A stretch of DNA of 64,000 nt from an uncultured Bacteroidia bacterium (GTDB taxonomy: Bacteria > Bacteroidota > Bacteroidia > Bacteroidales > UBA932). The notes under the pieces are model-generated. The model made no database searches. It saw nothing but the letters and a program-made list of their open reading frames with translations, and was not told the origin of the DNA. A program made the translations under genes and the position numbers. The stretch spans positions 124,001 through 188,000 of the forward strand of contig CACXNA010000002.1 in the NCBI GenBank assembly GCA_902768985.1, given 5' to 3'. This document shows positions 33,508 to 42,458 of this stretch, piece by piece (positions within the stretch are counted from its first letter, which is position 1; each line of letters starts with the position of its first letter).

Positions 33508-34878
33508 CTACCGCTTCTCCTGCTTGAGCGTGAGGCCCATGAAGACGATGGCGAGGACGCAGGCGGCGATGAGCAGGACGAAGGTCACGCTCCAGCCTGC
33601 GGTCTGCGCGACCCAGCCGATGACGGTGTTGGCGAGGATGAAGGTGCCCAGGAAGTAGCCGAAGAAGCCGGTCAGGCCTGCGGCCGTGCCGGCGGCGTTC
33701 TTCGGCGCCAGGTCGAGCGCCTGCACGCCGATCAGCATCACCGGCCCGTAGATGAAGAAGCCGATGCCGATCAGGCTGATGATCACGATGGTGAGATTGT
33801 CCAGATTGAGCCAGTACAGCACGATGAACACCAGCACCAGCGCCATGAAGAGCATCGTGGGCATGGCCCGGCGCCCATGGAAGAGCTTGTCGGAGAGCCA
33901 GCCGCAGAGGAGCGTGCCCGGGATGGCCGCGAACTCATAGGCGAAATACGCCCAGCCGGCGCTCTTAAGGTCGATTCCCTTCTCCGTCAGGATGGTCGGC
34001 GCCCAGTCCAGGCAGCCGTAGCGCACCATGTACACGAAGGCGTTCGACAGGGCGATGAACCATAAAAACCTATTGTTGAGCACGTGCTGGAAGAGGATCT
34101 CCTTCGTGGAGAGCGTCTCCTCGTGCTTCTCGGAATAATTCTTCGGATAATCATTGCGCCATGCCTCCACGGACGGCAGGCCGCAGGACTGCGGCGTATC
34201 GCGCAGGAGCACGTAGGCGAGCAGCGCGATAAAGAGCGCCACGGCGGCCGGGAAGGCGAAGGTGCCGATCAGGAAATAGAGCTCCTCGTGCGAGCCGTAG
34301 AACCAGCTGCCGAACCAGGCGGCGCCGTACGTGGCCATCGGCCCCACCAGGGCGCCGCCCACGTTGTGCGCGCAGTTCCAGATGCTCATCATCGTGCCGC
34401 GCTCGCCCGGCGAGAACCAGTGCGTCATCACGCGGCCGCAGGGCGGCCAGCCCATGCCGTTGAACCAGCCCACGAGGCAGTTCAGCACGCCCATCACCAC
34501 GATGGCGAGCGCCTTGTGCTCCGCGCCGATCCACTGGATCGGAACGATCATGAAGCACATCGAAATGGCCGTCAGGATGAGCCCCAGGGGCAGGAAGACC
34601 CGCGCGTTGGAGCGGTCGGACACGCTGCCCATCAGGAACTTGGACAGGGCATACGCCGCAGCGTTCAGGCCCAGCACGAAGCCCAGCTCCGTCTTCTCGA
34701 AGCCGAGCGGCGCCATGGCCGGGATGGCCATCGAGAGGTTCTTGCGGACCAGGTAGAATCCGGCGTAGCCGATGAAGGCGCCCAGGAAGACCTGCAGGCG
34801 CAGCCGCTTGTACTTGGCGTCGGCCTCGGGGCCGGCCTCGGCCGGCTTGTAGGCCGGCTGCTTGAGGAACGGGAGCAT
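33508..34878 (-). CDS. glpT: Glycerol-3-phosphate transporter
   Basis: 456-residue major-facilitator antiporter exchanging sn-glycerol-3-phosphate for phosphate across the inner membrane. Twelve membrane helices are predicted. GlpT/UhpT-family features are the N-terminal YAGFYLVRKNLSMAIPAM (basic residue for phosphate), SKFLMGSVSDRSNARVFL after helix 2, and GWFNGMGWPPCGRVMTHWFS in the organophosphate:Pi signature region. It is the last gene of glpA-B-C-Q-T and starts 1 bp after glpQ ends, so it imports the product of GlpQ. Confidence 0.93.
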   Translation of the reverse strand: MLPFLKQPAYKPAEAGPEADAKYKRLRLQVFLGAFIGYAGFYLVRKNLSMAIPAMAPLGFEKTELGFVLGLNAAAYALSKFLMGSVSDRSNARVFLPLGLILTAISMCFMIVPIQWIGAEHKALAIVVMGVLNCLVGWFNGMGWPPCGRVMTHWFSPGERGTMMSIWNCAHNVGGALVGPMATYGAAWFGSWFYGSHEELYFLIGTFAFPAAVALFIALLAYVLLRDTPQSCGLPSVEAWRNDYPKNYSEKHEETLSTKEILFQHVLNNRFLWFIALSNAFVYMVRYGCLDWAPTILTEKGIDLKSAGWAYFAYEFAAIPGTLLCGWLSDKLFHGRRAMPTMLFMALVLVFIVLYWLNLDNLTIVIISLIGIGFFIYGPVMLIGVQALDLAPKNAAGTAAGLTGFFGYFLGTFILANTVIGWVAQTAGWSVTFVLLIAACVLAIVFMGLTLKQEKR

Positions 34879-34879
34879 A

Positions 34880-35749
34880 TTATCTTACGGTTTGAATCAA
34901 AACGTCAGGATAATTGGAGATGATGGCCTCCACGCCGCAGGCCACCAGGCGGCGCATCTCGGCCGGGTCGTCCACCGTCCAGGGGACGACGCCGATGCCG
35001 TGCGCGTGGCACCACGCCACGTTCTCCGGCGTCACGACGCTGGACTCCGGGCTCCACCACTGCGGGACGAAGTCCAGGTTCTGCAGCAGCGCCTCGATGT
35101 CGCCGCCGTCGTAGTCCTCCGTCAGATAGGAAAGCGTGAGCTCCGGCCACTTCCCGTGCATGTAGTTGAGCGCACGCGTGTCGAAGCACTGGACGATCAG
35201 GCGCTTGCCCAGGTTCTTGGAGAGCAGCAGCGGCACGCAGGTGTCGCAGAAAACGTGGTACTCGGGCCAGAGCGTCCCCTCTCCCTCGCCGGGCCAGGAC
35301 TTGATCTCGATGTTGTAGTTCACGGGCGTCTTGGCATAGCCTTCGGCGAAATCGATCAGCTCGGACGCCAGCGGCTTGCTGACGGCCAGCTTCTTCTGCC
35401 CCGGCCAGCGCTCCACGAAGCGCTGCCCCACGTCGTAGCGGGCGATGCTGTCATAGGGCATCGTGTAGAGGTATTCTTTCTCATCCTCTTCCTGGACCAG
35501 CGTCCCGTCCGGGCGCGTCGAATAGCGCGGATGGAAGTAACTGTCGTGCGAGACCACCACCTGCCCGTCCTGCGAGAGATGCAGGTCGAACTCGAGGGTG
35601 TTCACGCCCAGGTCGAGGGCGTTCTGCATCGCGGGAATGGTATTCTCGGGCATCAGGCCCGCGCCGCCGCGGTGCGCCTGCACGTCGATGACTGGCTTGC
35701 TCTGGCAGGCCGCCAGAAGGATCAGGGGAAGAAGGAACCAGCGTTTCAT
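34880..35749 (-). CDS. glpQ: Periplasmic glycerophosphodiester phosphodiesterase, lipoprotein
   Basis: 289-residue lipoprotein with lipobox LLAAC (Cys15). It hydrolyses glycerophosphodiesters to glycerol-3-phosphate and an alcohol. GDPD TIM-barrel residues are visible: H26-R27 (VQAHRGG), E36 (MPENT), E53 and D55 (LEFDLHLS) and H68 (VVVSHDS). Near the C-terminus are PWTVDDPAEM and the usual closing GVEAIISNYPDV. The start codon overlaps the glpC stop as ATGA. Compact size is typical for the family. Confidence 0.93.
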   Translation of the reverse strand: MKRWFLLPLILLAACQSKPVIDVQAHRGGAGLMPENTIPAMQNALDLGVNTLEFDLHLSQDGQVVVSHDSYFHPRYSTRPDGTLVQEEDEKEYLYTMPYDSIARYDVGQRFVERWPGQKKLAVSKPLASELIDFAEGYAKTPVNYNIEIKSWPGEGEGTLWPEYHVFCDTCVPLLLSKNLGKRLIVQCFDTRALNYMHGKWPELTLSYLTEDYDGGDIEALLQNLDFVPQWWSPESSVVTPENVAWCHAHGIGVVPWTVDDPAEMRRLVACGVEAIISNYPDVLIQTVR

Positions 35750-36960
35750 AGGATGGCGTCAGCTAAAATGGATATCGGGTTCTGCACGGAATAGCCCGTG
35801 GACATTTCTATCTGCCACTTGCAGGTCTCGCAGTCGCACGCGACGACCTCAGGATCCACAGCGCGGATCTGCTCGAAGAGCGGCGCGCCGATGGCCTGCG
35901 CGGCCTCGTAATTCTCTTTCTTGAAACCATAGGTGCCGGCGATGCCGCAGCAGGCGGAGTCCAGCAGGGTGAACTCCACGCCCGGAATCATCCGCAGCAG
36001 CCGCTCGGAGAACACGCCCCAGCCCAGGCGCTCCATGTGGCAGGGCACGTGGTAAGCCACCTTCTTGTGGTAGTCGGGCTTGAAGCGCAGCGTGGCGCCG
36101 GCTTCCAGCCGCTCGAACACGAAGCGCGTGGCCATCTGCACGGCGTCCCGCACGTCGGCGTTGTCCACGCCCAGGAGCTTGGGATACTCGTCGCGCAGGG
36201 TCATGGTGCAGCTCGAAGAGGTGGTCAGCACCTTCATGCCCTTGTCGGCGCCCGCCTTGCGCAGGCACTCGATGTTGTGCACCGCGTTCTTCGTGGCGCG
36301 GGCGGACATGCCGTTGGTGATCATGGCGATGCCGCAGCACTTCTCCCCGTCCAGCAGCTGGACGCCTACGCCCAGCGCATTCAGCACCTTGACCAGGTCC
36401 TTGCCGAGCTGGGGATAGTTGTAATTGACATAGCAGCCGTGGAAGTAGGCCACCTGATCGAGGTACATGGCCTGCTCCTTCGCCCTGCGCTTCAGCCAGA
36501 ATTCGAAGCTGCGGCCGCTGTATTTCGGGAACACGCGCCGGTGGTCGATCTGCAGCGTGGCGTCCAGGACGCTGCGCGTCAGGCCGAGGCCGGTCACGCC
36601 ATTCACCACCGGCGCGAGCGGACGCGTCACCGTGCCCATCAGGTCGGTGGACGCCAGGATGCGGTCGCGCAGCTTCGGCGCGGAATGGTCATATTTGATG
36701 CGCGCGGACTGGATCAGGTCCGCCACGTCCACGCCGGACGGGCAGGCCACTTCGCAGCGCTTGCAGTTCATGCAATATTTCAACGCATAGTGGAAGAAGT
36801 ACGGATCCTTGAGGCGGAGCCGCTCTCCGTCCGGGCCGGCCTGCTTGGGGCCGGGATAGCGCGGATTGACCTGGAGCACAGGGCAGTAGACCGTGCACAC
36901 GGTGCACTTCATGCACTCCTCGAAATTATGCTTGCTGCTGGTCTTCTCTTGATGTCTCAT
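35746..36960 (-). CDS. glpC: Anaerobic glycerol-3-phosphate dehydrogenase, Fe-S subunit C
   Basis: 404-residue membrane-anchoring iron-sulfur subunit that passes electrons from GlpAB to the quinone pool. Two 4Fe-4S motifs are seen: C16/C19/C22/C26 (CMKCTVCTVYC) and C63/C66/C69/C73 (CMNCKRCEVAC). Two cysteine-rich CCG domains follow, with FHGCYVNYNYP ... GEKCCGIAM and HVPCHMERLG ... SACCGIAGTYGF. Four-base ATGA overlaps link it to glpB upstream and glpQ downstream, indicating tight translational coupling. Confidence 0.95.
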   Translation of the reverse strand: MRHQEKTSSKHNFEECMKCTVCTVYCPVLQVNPRYPGPKQAGPDGERLRLKDPYFFHYALKYCMNCKRCEVACPSGVDVADLIQSARIKYDHSAPKLRDRILASTDLMGTVTRPLAPVVNGVTGLGLTRSVLDATLQIDHRRVFPKYSGRSFEFWLKRRAKEQAMYLDQVAYFHGCYVNYNYPQLGKDLVKVLNALGVGVQLLDGEKCCGIAMITNGMSARATKNAVHNIECLRKAGADKGMKVLTTSSSCTMTLRDEYPKLLGVDNADVRDAVQMATRFVFERLEAGATLRFKPDYHKKVAYHVPCHMERLGWGVFSERLLRMIPGVEFTLLDSACCGIAGTYGFKKENYEAAQAIGAPLFEQIRAVDPEVVACDCETCKWQIEMSTGYSVQNPISILADAIL

Positions 36961-38078
36961 AGGCTTTCCAGGATTTTATCGACAGCGAGGAAGGCGGTGC
37001 GGATGGCAAGACCGGCGCCCGTGCCGAATTCGGGGCGCGTGCCGCCCAGCACGGAGCCGATGGCGTAGAGGTTCCCGCGCGGCTGCCCGTCCACGAGGGG
37101 ATGCAGCGCCGCGTCGGTCTTGACGCCGTACTGCATGTACGGCTGATCGCCGGCAAACTCCTCATTGTACCAGGCGTTGCGGTCCTCGTCGAAGTCCACG
37201 TCCACGCCGAAGACCGGCTCCCAGACGCGGAACGGATTGGACCGCAGGCCCTTGGAGAAGAAGCCGCCGGAGGCGAGGATGAAGTGCGACGCCTCCAGGG
37301 CGTGCGCCTCCAGGTTGTGCGTCCGCACGCTCAGGATCTTATTCCCCTCCACCTGGGCTTCCACGGCCTCGTCGCCGCCCAGGTACGTGCCGCCGAGCAC
37401 TTCGTAGCGGCGCTTGAGGAGCCGCTGCGTGCGGATGCCCGGGATCGACGGGGGCATCGTGCCGGCGAAGACCACGCGCGCGGGAATCTCCTGGCGCAGG
37501 CGCTCCGGCACGGACGCGTCCTGCAGGCCGAAGAGCTGCGGCAGGATCACGGCGTCCTCGTCCTGGATCATCAGGCGGATCTGCTGGACGATCTTCTTCC
37601 AGTCGCGGTCCACCAGGCGCGCCAGCTGGACCGAGCGCCGCTCCACGGAGCCGTCCTGCAGCTCCTCCGGCAGGTCCAGGGAGCACAGGCGGCACTGGAT
37701 GCCCTGCTTCTCCAGCCCTTCCGCCAGGAAGGCGGGGAAGAAATCCAGGTAGCCCGGCACGCAGGCCAGCAGCGCCTTGTCGGCGAATTTCGCCTCGGGG
37801 AAGAGGCTGATATCCTCCAGCGAGAGCTCCGCTTCGCGGAAGGTGCCCAGCGGCGTCAGGCGCACGCCGGGATTGTAATGCACCCGGATACCGGCGCCCG
37901 CGAAGAGCGCGGTCAGCCGCTCCGGCGCCTCCTTCATGGACTCGAAGCAGCCGGAGAAAAAATGCAGGGCGTTCTGCCCGGTGCTGACGATGGCAGTGCT
38001 GCGGCCTGCCTGCTGCAGGCTGATGCCGGCTACCAGGCCGGCCAGGCCGCCGCCGATGATGACAGTATCGAATCTCAT
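36957..38078 (-). CDS. glpB: Anaerobic glycerol-3-phosphate dehydrogenase subunit B
   Basis: 373-residue flavoprotein subunit of the anaerobic glycerol-3-phosphate dehydrogenase. It begins with a Rossmann FAD/NAD motif, DTVIIGGGLAGLVAGISLQQ (residues 4-23). It also shows FILASGGFFSKGLRSNP and the C-terminal NLYAIGSVLGGTRPEFGTGAG that closes the dinucleotide fold. Slightly shorter than the E. coli protein (419). The start overlaps the glpA stop by four bases. Identity is supported mainly by the glpA-B-C order plus the fold. Confidence 0.92.
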   Translation of the reverse strand: MRFDTVIIGGGLAGLVAGISLQQAGRSTAIVSTGQNALHFFSGCFESMKEAPERLTALFAGAGIRVHYNPGVRLTPLGTFREAELSLEDISLFPEAKFADKALLACVPGYLDFFPAFLAEGLEKQGIQCRLCSLDLPEELQDGSVERRSVQLARLVDRDWKKIVQQIRLMIQDEDAVILPQLFGLQDASVPERLRQEIPARVVFAGTMPPSIPGIRTQRLLKRRYEVLGGTYLGGDEAVEAQVEGNKILSVRTHNLEAHALEASHFILASGGFFSKGLRSNPFRVWEPVFGVDVDFDEDRNAWYNEEFAGDQPYMQYGVKTDAALHPLVDGQPRGNLYAIGSVLGGTRPEFGTGAGLAIRTAFLAVDKILESL

Positions 38079-39670
38079 AAGCCCAACACGTGTTTATAGA
38101 CCCACTGCGTGTATTCCGCCTCGCGGAGCGATTCACCCCAGCCGATGGGGAAATTGCCCTTCCAGCGCTCGCCCATGAACTTGAGCAGGTCGGCGCGCTC
38201 GCGCGCGGCGCAGTCCTGCGCCTTGGCCAGCAGGCCGGCCGCGCGGCAGGCGCAGAATTCGCCCTGGCAGGTGCCCATGCCGACGCGCGTGCGGCGGCGC
38301 AGGTCCGTCAGCGACGACACGCCCATGCGCTCGAATGCGTTATTGACTTCCCAGACCGGCACTTCCTCGCACTCGCACACGAGCGCTTCGTCCTGCCGGC
38401 TGCGTTTCGGCACCTCGGACACGACGGAGCCCAGGCGGGCCGTCGCGGCCTTCTGCGCCGTCGAGGGCGCTTCCCAAATCTGGCGGGCCAGCTCTTCGTA
38501 GCTGCGCCCCTCCGAGCCGGGCAGCGGGGTCGTGGCCGTCTCGCAGGCCTTGTTCACGCCCAGCTTGCTGCAGACCAGGTCCGTGGCCATCTCGGCCATC
38601 AGGCGATAGGTCGTCAGCTTGCCGCCCGTGATGGTCACGAAGCCCTTCAGGCCGTCGCGCGTCTCATGGTCGAGGCAGACGATGCCGCGGGAGATGTTGC
38701 GCCCCGTCGGGTCGTTGTCGTCGCTGACCAGCGGGCGTACGCCCGCGAATGCCCGCAGGATGCGGGTCTCGGACAGGGCCGGCGTCAGTTTGGCGCCTTC
38801 AGTGACGAGGAGCGTCACCTCGTCCGGCGTCACGGACACCTTGTGGCAGTTCTCCAGCGGGATGCGCGTGGAGGTCGTGCCGATGATGCAGACCGTGTCG
38901 CCCGGCACGAGGATGTCGGCGTTGGACGGTTTGCGGCAGCGGTTGATGACCATGTTGTTCACGCGGTGCGCGAAGATCAGCAGGGCGCCCTTGGACGGGA
39001 ACATCCCGACCTGCACCCCCGCCATCTGCGCGACCTCCTGGCCCCACACGCCGCAGGCGTTCACCACCACCGGCGCGTAGTAATCCGTCTCGCGGCCCGT
39101 CTGGACGTTGCGCGTGTGCACGCCCCGGATGGTGTCGCCCTCGCGGATGAAACCGGTCACTTCCGTGCGCAGGCGCACCTGGGCGCCGTGCAGCTTCGCA
39201 TCCAGCATATTGGAGGCGCAGAGGCGGAACGGGTCCACGCTGGCGTCCGGCACGCGCACGGCGCCGATCAGCGCCGGGTTGACGGACGGCTCCATGCGAA
39301 TCGCCTGCTGCGGGTCGATGATCTCCGCGCCGATGCCCGCCGTGCGGCAGGCTTCCACGAATGTATTCTGATAGGAAAGGTCATCCTCCGGGAGGGAGAT
39401 GAACAGGCCGTCGGTCGGCTCGATGCAGTGCGACGCGATGCGCCGGAGGATCTGGTTCTCCCCGATGCACTCGGCCGCCGACTCCGGGTCGTTCACGGCG
39501 TAGCGGGCGCCGGAGTGCAGCAGGCCATGGTTGCGGCCGCTGGCTCCCGTCGCGATGTCGGCGCGCTCGATCAGCAGCGCGCGCAGGCCGCGCATGGCGC
39601 AGTCGCGCATCGTTCCGGCCCCCACGACGCCGCCGCCCAGGATGATGACGTCAAATTCTCTTGGATCCAT
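38075..39670 (-). CDS. glpA: Anaerobic glycerol-3-phosphate dehydrogenase subunit A
   Basis: 531-residue catalytic flavoprotein oxidising sn-glycerol-3-phosphate to dihydroxyacetone phosphate. N-terminal FAD motif FDVIILGGGVVGAGTMRDCA, then GASGRNHGLLHSGARY, which is typical of GlpA/GlpD. The C-terminal part has a BFD-like [2Fe-2S] cysteine set, CECEEV and GMGTCQGEFCACR. First gene of glpA-B-C-Q-T; a minus-strand -7 box lies 19 bases upstream. It implies that the organism respires or disposes of electrons anaerobically through a quinone. Confidence 0.95.
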   Translation of the reverse strand: MDPREFDVIILGGGVVGAGTMRDCAMRGLRALLIERADIATGASGRNHGLLHSGARYAVNDPESAAECIGENQILRRIASHCIEPTDGLFISLPEDDLSYQNTFVEACRTAGIGAEIIDPQQAIRMEPSVNPALIGAVRVPDASVDPFRLCASNMLDAKLHGAQVRLRTEVTGFIREGDTIRGVHTRNVQTGRETDYYAPVVVNACGVWGQEVAQMAGVQVGMFPSKGALLIFAHRVNNMVINRCRKPSNADILVPGDTVCIIGTTSTRIPLENCHKVSVTPDEVTLLVTEGAKLTPALSETRILRAFAGVRPLVSDDNDPTGRNISRGIVCLDHETRDGLKGFVTITGGKLTTYRLMAEMATDLVCSKLGVNKACETATTPLPGSEGRSYEELARQIWEAPSTAQKAATARLGSVVSEVPKRSRQDEALVCECEEVPVWEVNNAFERMGVSSLTDLRRRTRVGMGTCQGEFCACRAAGLLAKAQDCAARERADLLKFMGERWKGNFPIGWGESLREAEYTQWVYKHVLGL

Positions 39671-39689
39671 TTAAAAGCTTCTTATCCTG

Positions 39690-39697
39690 CAAATTTA
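39690..39697 (-). promoter_or_regulatory. -7 box for the glpABCQT operon
   Basis: CAAATTTA on plus reads TAAATTTG on minus, 19 bases before the glpA ATG. A divergent box for the hydrolase gene starts 12 bases away at 39710. Confidence 0.55.
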
Positions 39698-39709
39698 CGA
39701 AATCTTCGT

Positions 39710-39717
39710 TATCTTTG
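39710..39717 (+). promoter_or_regulatory. -7 box for lipoprotein hydrolase
   Basis: TATCTTTG, 18 bases before the ATG at 39736. Confidence 0.55.
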
Positions 39718-39735
39718 TGGAGACACCACTATATT

Positions 39736-40698
39736 ATGAAGAATTTTTCCCTCCGCATCCTCGCCATTCTCCTGGCTTCCGTCACCCTGAGCAGCTGCCT
39801 CGCGGGTAAATTCATGTGCAATTATTCCCTCACTCCCAAGCCGCACGGCGTGGAGGATATCGAGCGCACGCGCCACAAGGCTGACTCGCTGCTGCCCGGC
39901 AGCACCGCCTGGTACGACGGCCTCAAGCAGCAGGGCATCCTGAAGGACACCGTCATCACCGGCTACAACTACAAACAGATCCACGCCTGCTACGCTCCCG
40001 CCAAGGATCCCGCCAGCGCCCAGGGCACGGCCATCGTCGTGCACGGCTATTCCGACAACCACATCGTCTTCCTGTACCTGGTGCGGATGTACCGCGACGA
40101 GTTCAACTACAACGTCCTCTTCCCCGACCTGCAGTACCACGGCTATTCCGAGGGCGACGCCATCCAGATGGGCTGGCACGACCGCTATGACGTCGAGGAG
40201 TGGGCCCGGGTCGCCCACGACATCTTCCGGAACGACTTCACGGTCGTCCACGGCGTGTCCATGGGCGGCGCCACCGTCATGATGATGAGCGGCGACCCGC
40301 AGCCGTACTACATCCGCGCCTTCGTCGAGGACTGCGGCTACTCCACCGTCTACGACCAGTTCGCCCACAACCTCAAGCAGATGTTCCCCTTCATCCCGAA
40401 GGATGTGCTGAATAGCGCCAACTACATCTGCGAGAAGCGCTACGGCTGGGGCTTCAAGGAGGCCTCCTCCGTCAGGCAGCTGGGTCTGAGCGTCCTGCCG
40501 ATGCTCTTCATCCACGGCGACGCGGACGACTTCGTCCAATTCTCCGACCTCCAGCGCAACTACGACGCCAAGACCCTGGGCTACAAGGAAATGTGGGTCG
40601 CCCCCGGCGCCGTCCACGCCAACTCCTACGCCAAGTACCCGAAAGAGTACACCCAGCACGTCCGCGACTTCCTCGCGAAAGTCAAACAGATGTACTAG
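39736..40698 (+). CDS. Alpha/beta-hydrolase lipoprotein
   Basis: 320-residue lipoprotein (lipobox TLSSC at residues 17-21) with an alpha/beta-hydrolase fold. Likely catalytic residues are Ser in HGVSMGGA, Asp in FIHGDADDFVQ and His in APGAVHANSY. An oxyanion-type HGYSDN lies early in the domain (IVVHGYSDNHIVF). The substrate is unknown; the arrangement is like that of periplasmic serine esterases or acyl hydrolases. The start is the ATG at 39736, which gives the signal peptide; an upstream in-frame ATG at 39661 lies inside the divergent glpA region. A palindromic repeat follows the stop. Confidence 0.8.
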   Translation: MKNFSLRILAILLASVTLSSCLAGKFMCNYSLTPKPHGVEDIERTRHKADSLLPGSTAWYDGLKQQGILKDTVITGYNYKQIHACYAPAKDPASAQGTAIVVHGYSDNHIVFLYLVRMYRDEFNYNVLFPDLQYHGYSEGDAIQMGWHDRYDVEEWARVAHDIFRNDFTVVHGVSMGGATVMMMSGDPQPYYIRAFVEDCGYSTVYDQFAHNLKQMFPFIPKDVLNSANYICEKRYGWGFKEASSVRQLGLSVLPMLFIHGDADDFVQFSDLQRNYDAKTLGYKEMWVAPGAVHANSYAKYPKEYTQHVRDFLAKVKQMY

Positions 40699-40702
40699 CA
40701 CC

Positions 40703-40729
40703 GTCATCCCCGACCTGATCGGGGATCTC
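40703..40729. repeat. 27-nt REP-like hairpin
   Basis: GTC, then arm ATCCCCGA (40706-40713), loop CCTGA, arm TCGGGGAT (40719-40726), then CTC. It shares layout and loop with the repeat at 52718-52744. It lies between two convergent genes and could act as a two-way transcription stop. Confidence 0.7.
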
Positions 40730-40797
40730 ATTCCCTACTGCAAGTAGCCTGCATATTTAGGGACGTCTACCGCACTTGATGAATGGATACTTCCGTA

Positions 40798-41994
40798 TTA
40801 ATATCCGCAGAACTCCTCCAGGAGGGCACCGTGGTGGCCGGGGAGGATGATGTGGTGGTTGCCGATGGGCTGCGTCAGGAAGTAGCGCGCGTCGGCGGGC
40901 TGCAGCTGCAGGACCACCTGCGTGCGGCATAGGTGCTGTTCATATTGGTTGCGCACCAACGTTCCTTCCGCCACGAAATGGCGCCGGAGGTCGCCGGAGA
41001 CTTTGAAGACGGTCACGGGGCCCTCCGGCAGTTCGCCGTGGATGCCCACGCCGATCCCGGACTCGAAATGGGTGTCGAGGGTCCAGTCGTGGACCATATT
41101 GAACGGCACGGTGCAATGGGCAAACAGCATTTCCCCGCTCTCGGGGTCAATGCGCGCCGGGTTGGCCTGGAAACCCGTCCGGCCGGTGAGGGCCTGGGCG
41201 ATCATCATGGACAGCAGCGCCGGGACGTCGCCCTCGCAGGCGGCGGGGAGGCCGTCGGCGTTGCACTGCGCCAGGGCCAGGCAACCGGTGTTGCCAACGG
41301 CGGTCAGCAGGTCGAAGCAGCGCAGGGTGAAGGCGCCCAGCCCGTGGCGCTGCACCAGCGTCCGAAGGGCGTGGCTGATGCGGCTGGCGCCCTCCCAGGC
41401 GCCGCGCACGTCGCGCGCCATGGAGACCGGCTCCGGCATCGGGTCGGCGGGCGCCTTCCCGATTTCCGCCAGCAGCTCCTCCATCGGAATATCCACCCGA
41501 ACCAGGCCGAGCTTCTCCGACAGCGCGGCCGCGTCCGCCTGGCTGGCGATGAGCCAGTCCGACGGCGCGCCGACCACGCCGAGGCGCGTGCCGCGCAGCT
41601 TTTCACGCGCGGCGGCAACCGCCTCGAGGGCCTGGATGCGGCGGCGCAGGTAGTCCGTGCTTCCGTGTAAAACTTCCCCCTGCAGGCCTTGCTGCTGCAG
41701 GTAGGACAGGATTTCCAGCGAAGCTGCGAGCGAATTGCTCTGGCCGGACGTCAGCAGCAGAAAACGCTTCGCACCGCGCTCCAGCAGGCCCGGGAGCAGC
41801 TGCTTGAAGATGCCCTCGGCACCGCCGGTGCGCACATAGATCAGGTCGAGCGCGTGCGTGCCGAAATCGGAGAAATCCGCTCCGCGGAACTCATATCCGT
41901 CCTCCGGGAAGATGCTCCCGAGAAACGCGTCGCTGAGCCGGGCCACCGATGCTTCATCGTGCAGGCCCGAGGTGATGGTGTATATCGCTGTCAT
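40798..41994 (-). CDS. L-fucose/L-arabinose isomerase-like protein
   Basis: 398-residue protein resembling the fucose-isomerase-like family. The N-terminal two-thirds is an alpha/beta region with LGVVGAPSDWLIAS. The C-terminal part shows AACEGDVPALLSMMIAQALT, MLFAHCTVPFNM and NHHIILPGHHGALLEEF, the conserved acidic, HC and terminal His segments of that family. Real sugar specificity is not deducible. The start is the ATG at 41994 (MTAIYTITSGLHDE), since the longer frame to 42042 overlaps the upstream gene. The HigA-like gene ends 13 bp upstream on the same strand and may be co-transcribed. Confidence 0.72.
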   Translation of the reverse strand: MTAIYTITSGLHDEASVARLSDAFLGSIFPEDGYEFRGADFSDFGTHALDLIYVRTGGAEGIFKQLLPGLLERGAKRFLLLTSGQSNSLAASLEILSYLQQQGLQGEVLHGSTDYLRRRIQALEAVAAAREKLRGTRLGVVGAPSDWLIASQADAAALSEKLGLVRVDIPMEELLAEIGKAPADPMPEPVSMARDVRGAWEGASRISHALRTLVQRHGLGAFTLRCFDLLTAVGNTGCLALAQCNADGLPAACEGDVPALLSMMIAQALTGRTGFQANPARIDPESGEMLFAHCTVPFNMVHDWTLDTHFESGIGVGIHGELPEGPVTVFKVSGDLRRHFVAEGTLVRNQYEQHLCRTQVVLQLQPADARYFLTQPIGNHHIILPGHHGALLEEFCGY

Positions 41995-42007
41995 AATCTT
42001 GTATATT

Positions 42008-42373
42008 TTATAGCATACACGCCCAGCCAAATTTGCGGGCAATCTCTTTGAGGAGGTCTTTGTCCCGTACAGGGATGGTTACGGAGACGGTTTCCTTGCG
42101 ATTATCACGTTCGGCAATATGGGCTGAATCCAGATTATACTGGGTCTGAAGATTCATCCACATATCGGCCGGGACACCCAGTGCTTTTTCCAATGCGACA
42201 GCCATATTCAGGGACACAGAGCGTTTCCCCTTGATGGTCTCGCTGATGACGGACGCTTTAATGCCTGTCGCTTCAGCGAGTTGTTTCTGCGACATGCCGC
42301 GTTCTTTCAGTTCGTCTTTAAGCAGCTCCCCGGGATGTGTGGCCCGAAAGGGAACCAGTGTTTCATTATTCAT
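42008..42373 (-). CDS. HigA/VapI-type XRE regulator without a visible toxin partner
   Basis: 121-residue helix-turn-helix protein of the HigA/VapI antitoxin type. FRATHPGELLKDELKERGMS is the family's usual opening; the XRE helix-turn-helix is SQKQLAEATGIKASVISETI, and VPADMWMNLQTQYNLD closes the domain. HigA normally follows a HigB toxin gene, but the 450 bp upstream hold palindromes and no coding sequence. It may be an orphan antitoxin or a regulator of the sugar-isomerase-like gene downstream. A -7 box lies 4 bases before the ATG, predicting a leaderless mRNA. Confidence 0.85.
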   Translation of the reverse strand: MNNETLVPFRATHPGELLKDELKERGMSQKQLAEATGIKASVISETIKGKRSVSLNMAVALEKALGVPADMWMNLQTQYNLDSAHIAERDNRKETVSVTIPVRDKDLLKEIARKFGWACML

Positions 42374-42377
42374 ACCT

Positions 42378-42385
42378 CAAAGATA
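42378..42385 (-). promoter_or_regulatory. -7 box for HigA-like gene
   Basis: CAAAGATA on plus, TATCTTTG on minus, separated from the ATG at 42373 by 4 bases. Confidence 0.55.
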
Positions 42386-42458
42386 AAGCCTTTTTTGATT
42401 ATTCGCAAATTTGCGAATAGTTCGCAACAAATAACAACTCGTCATACCGTCATCGGCA

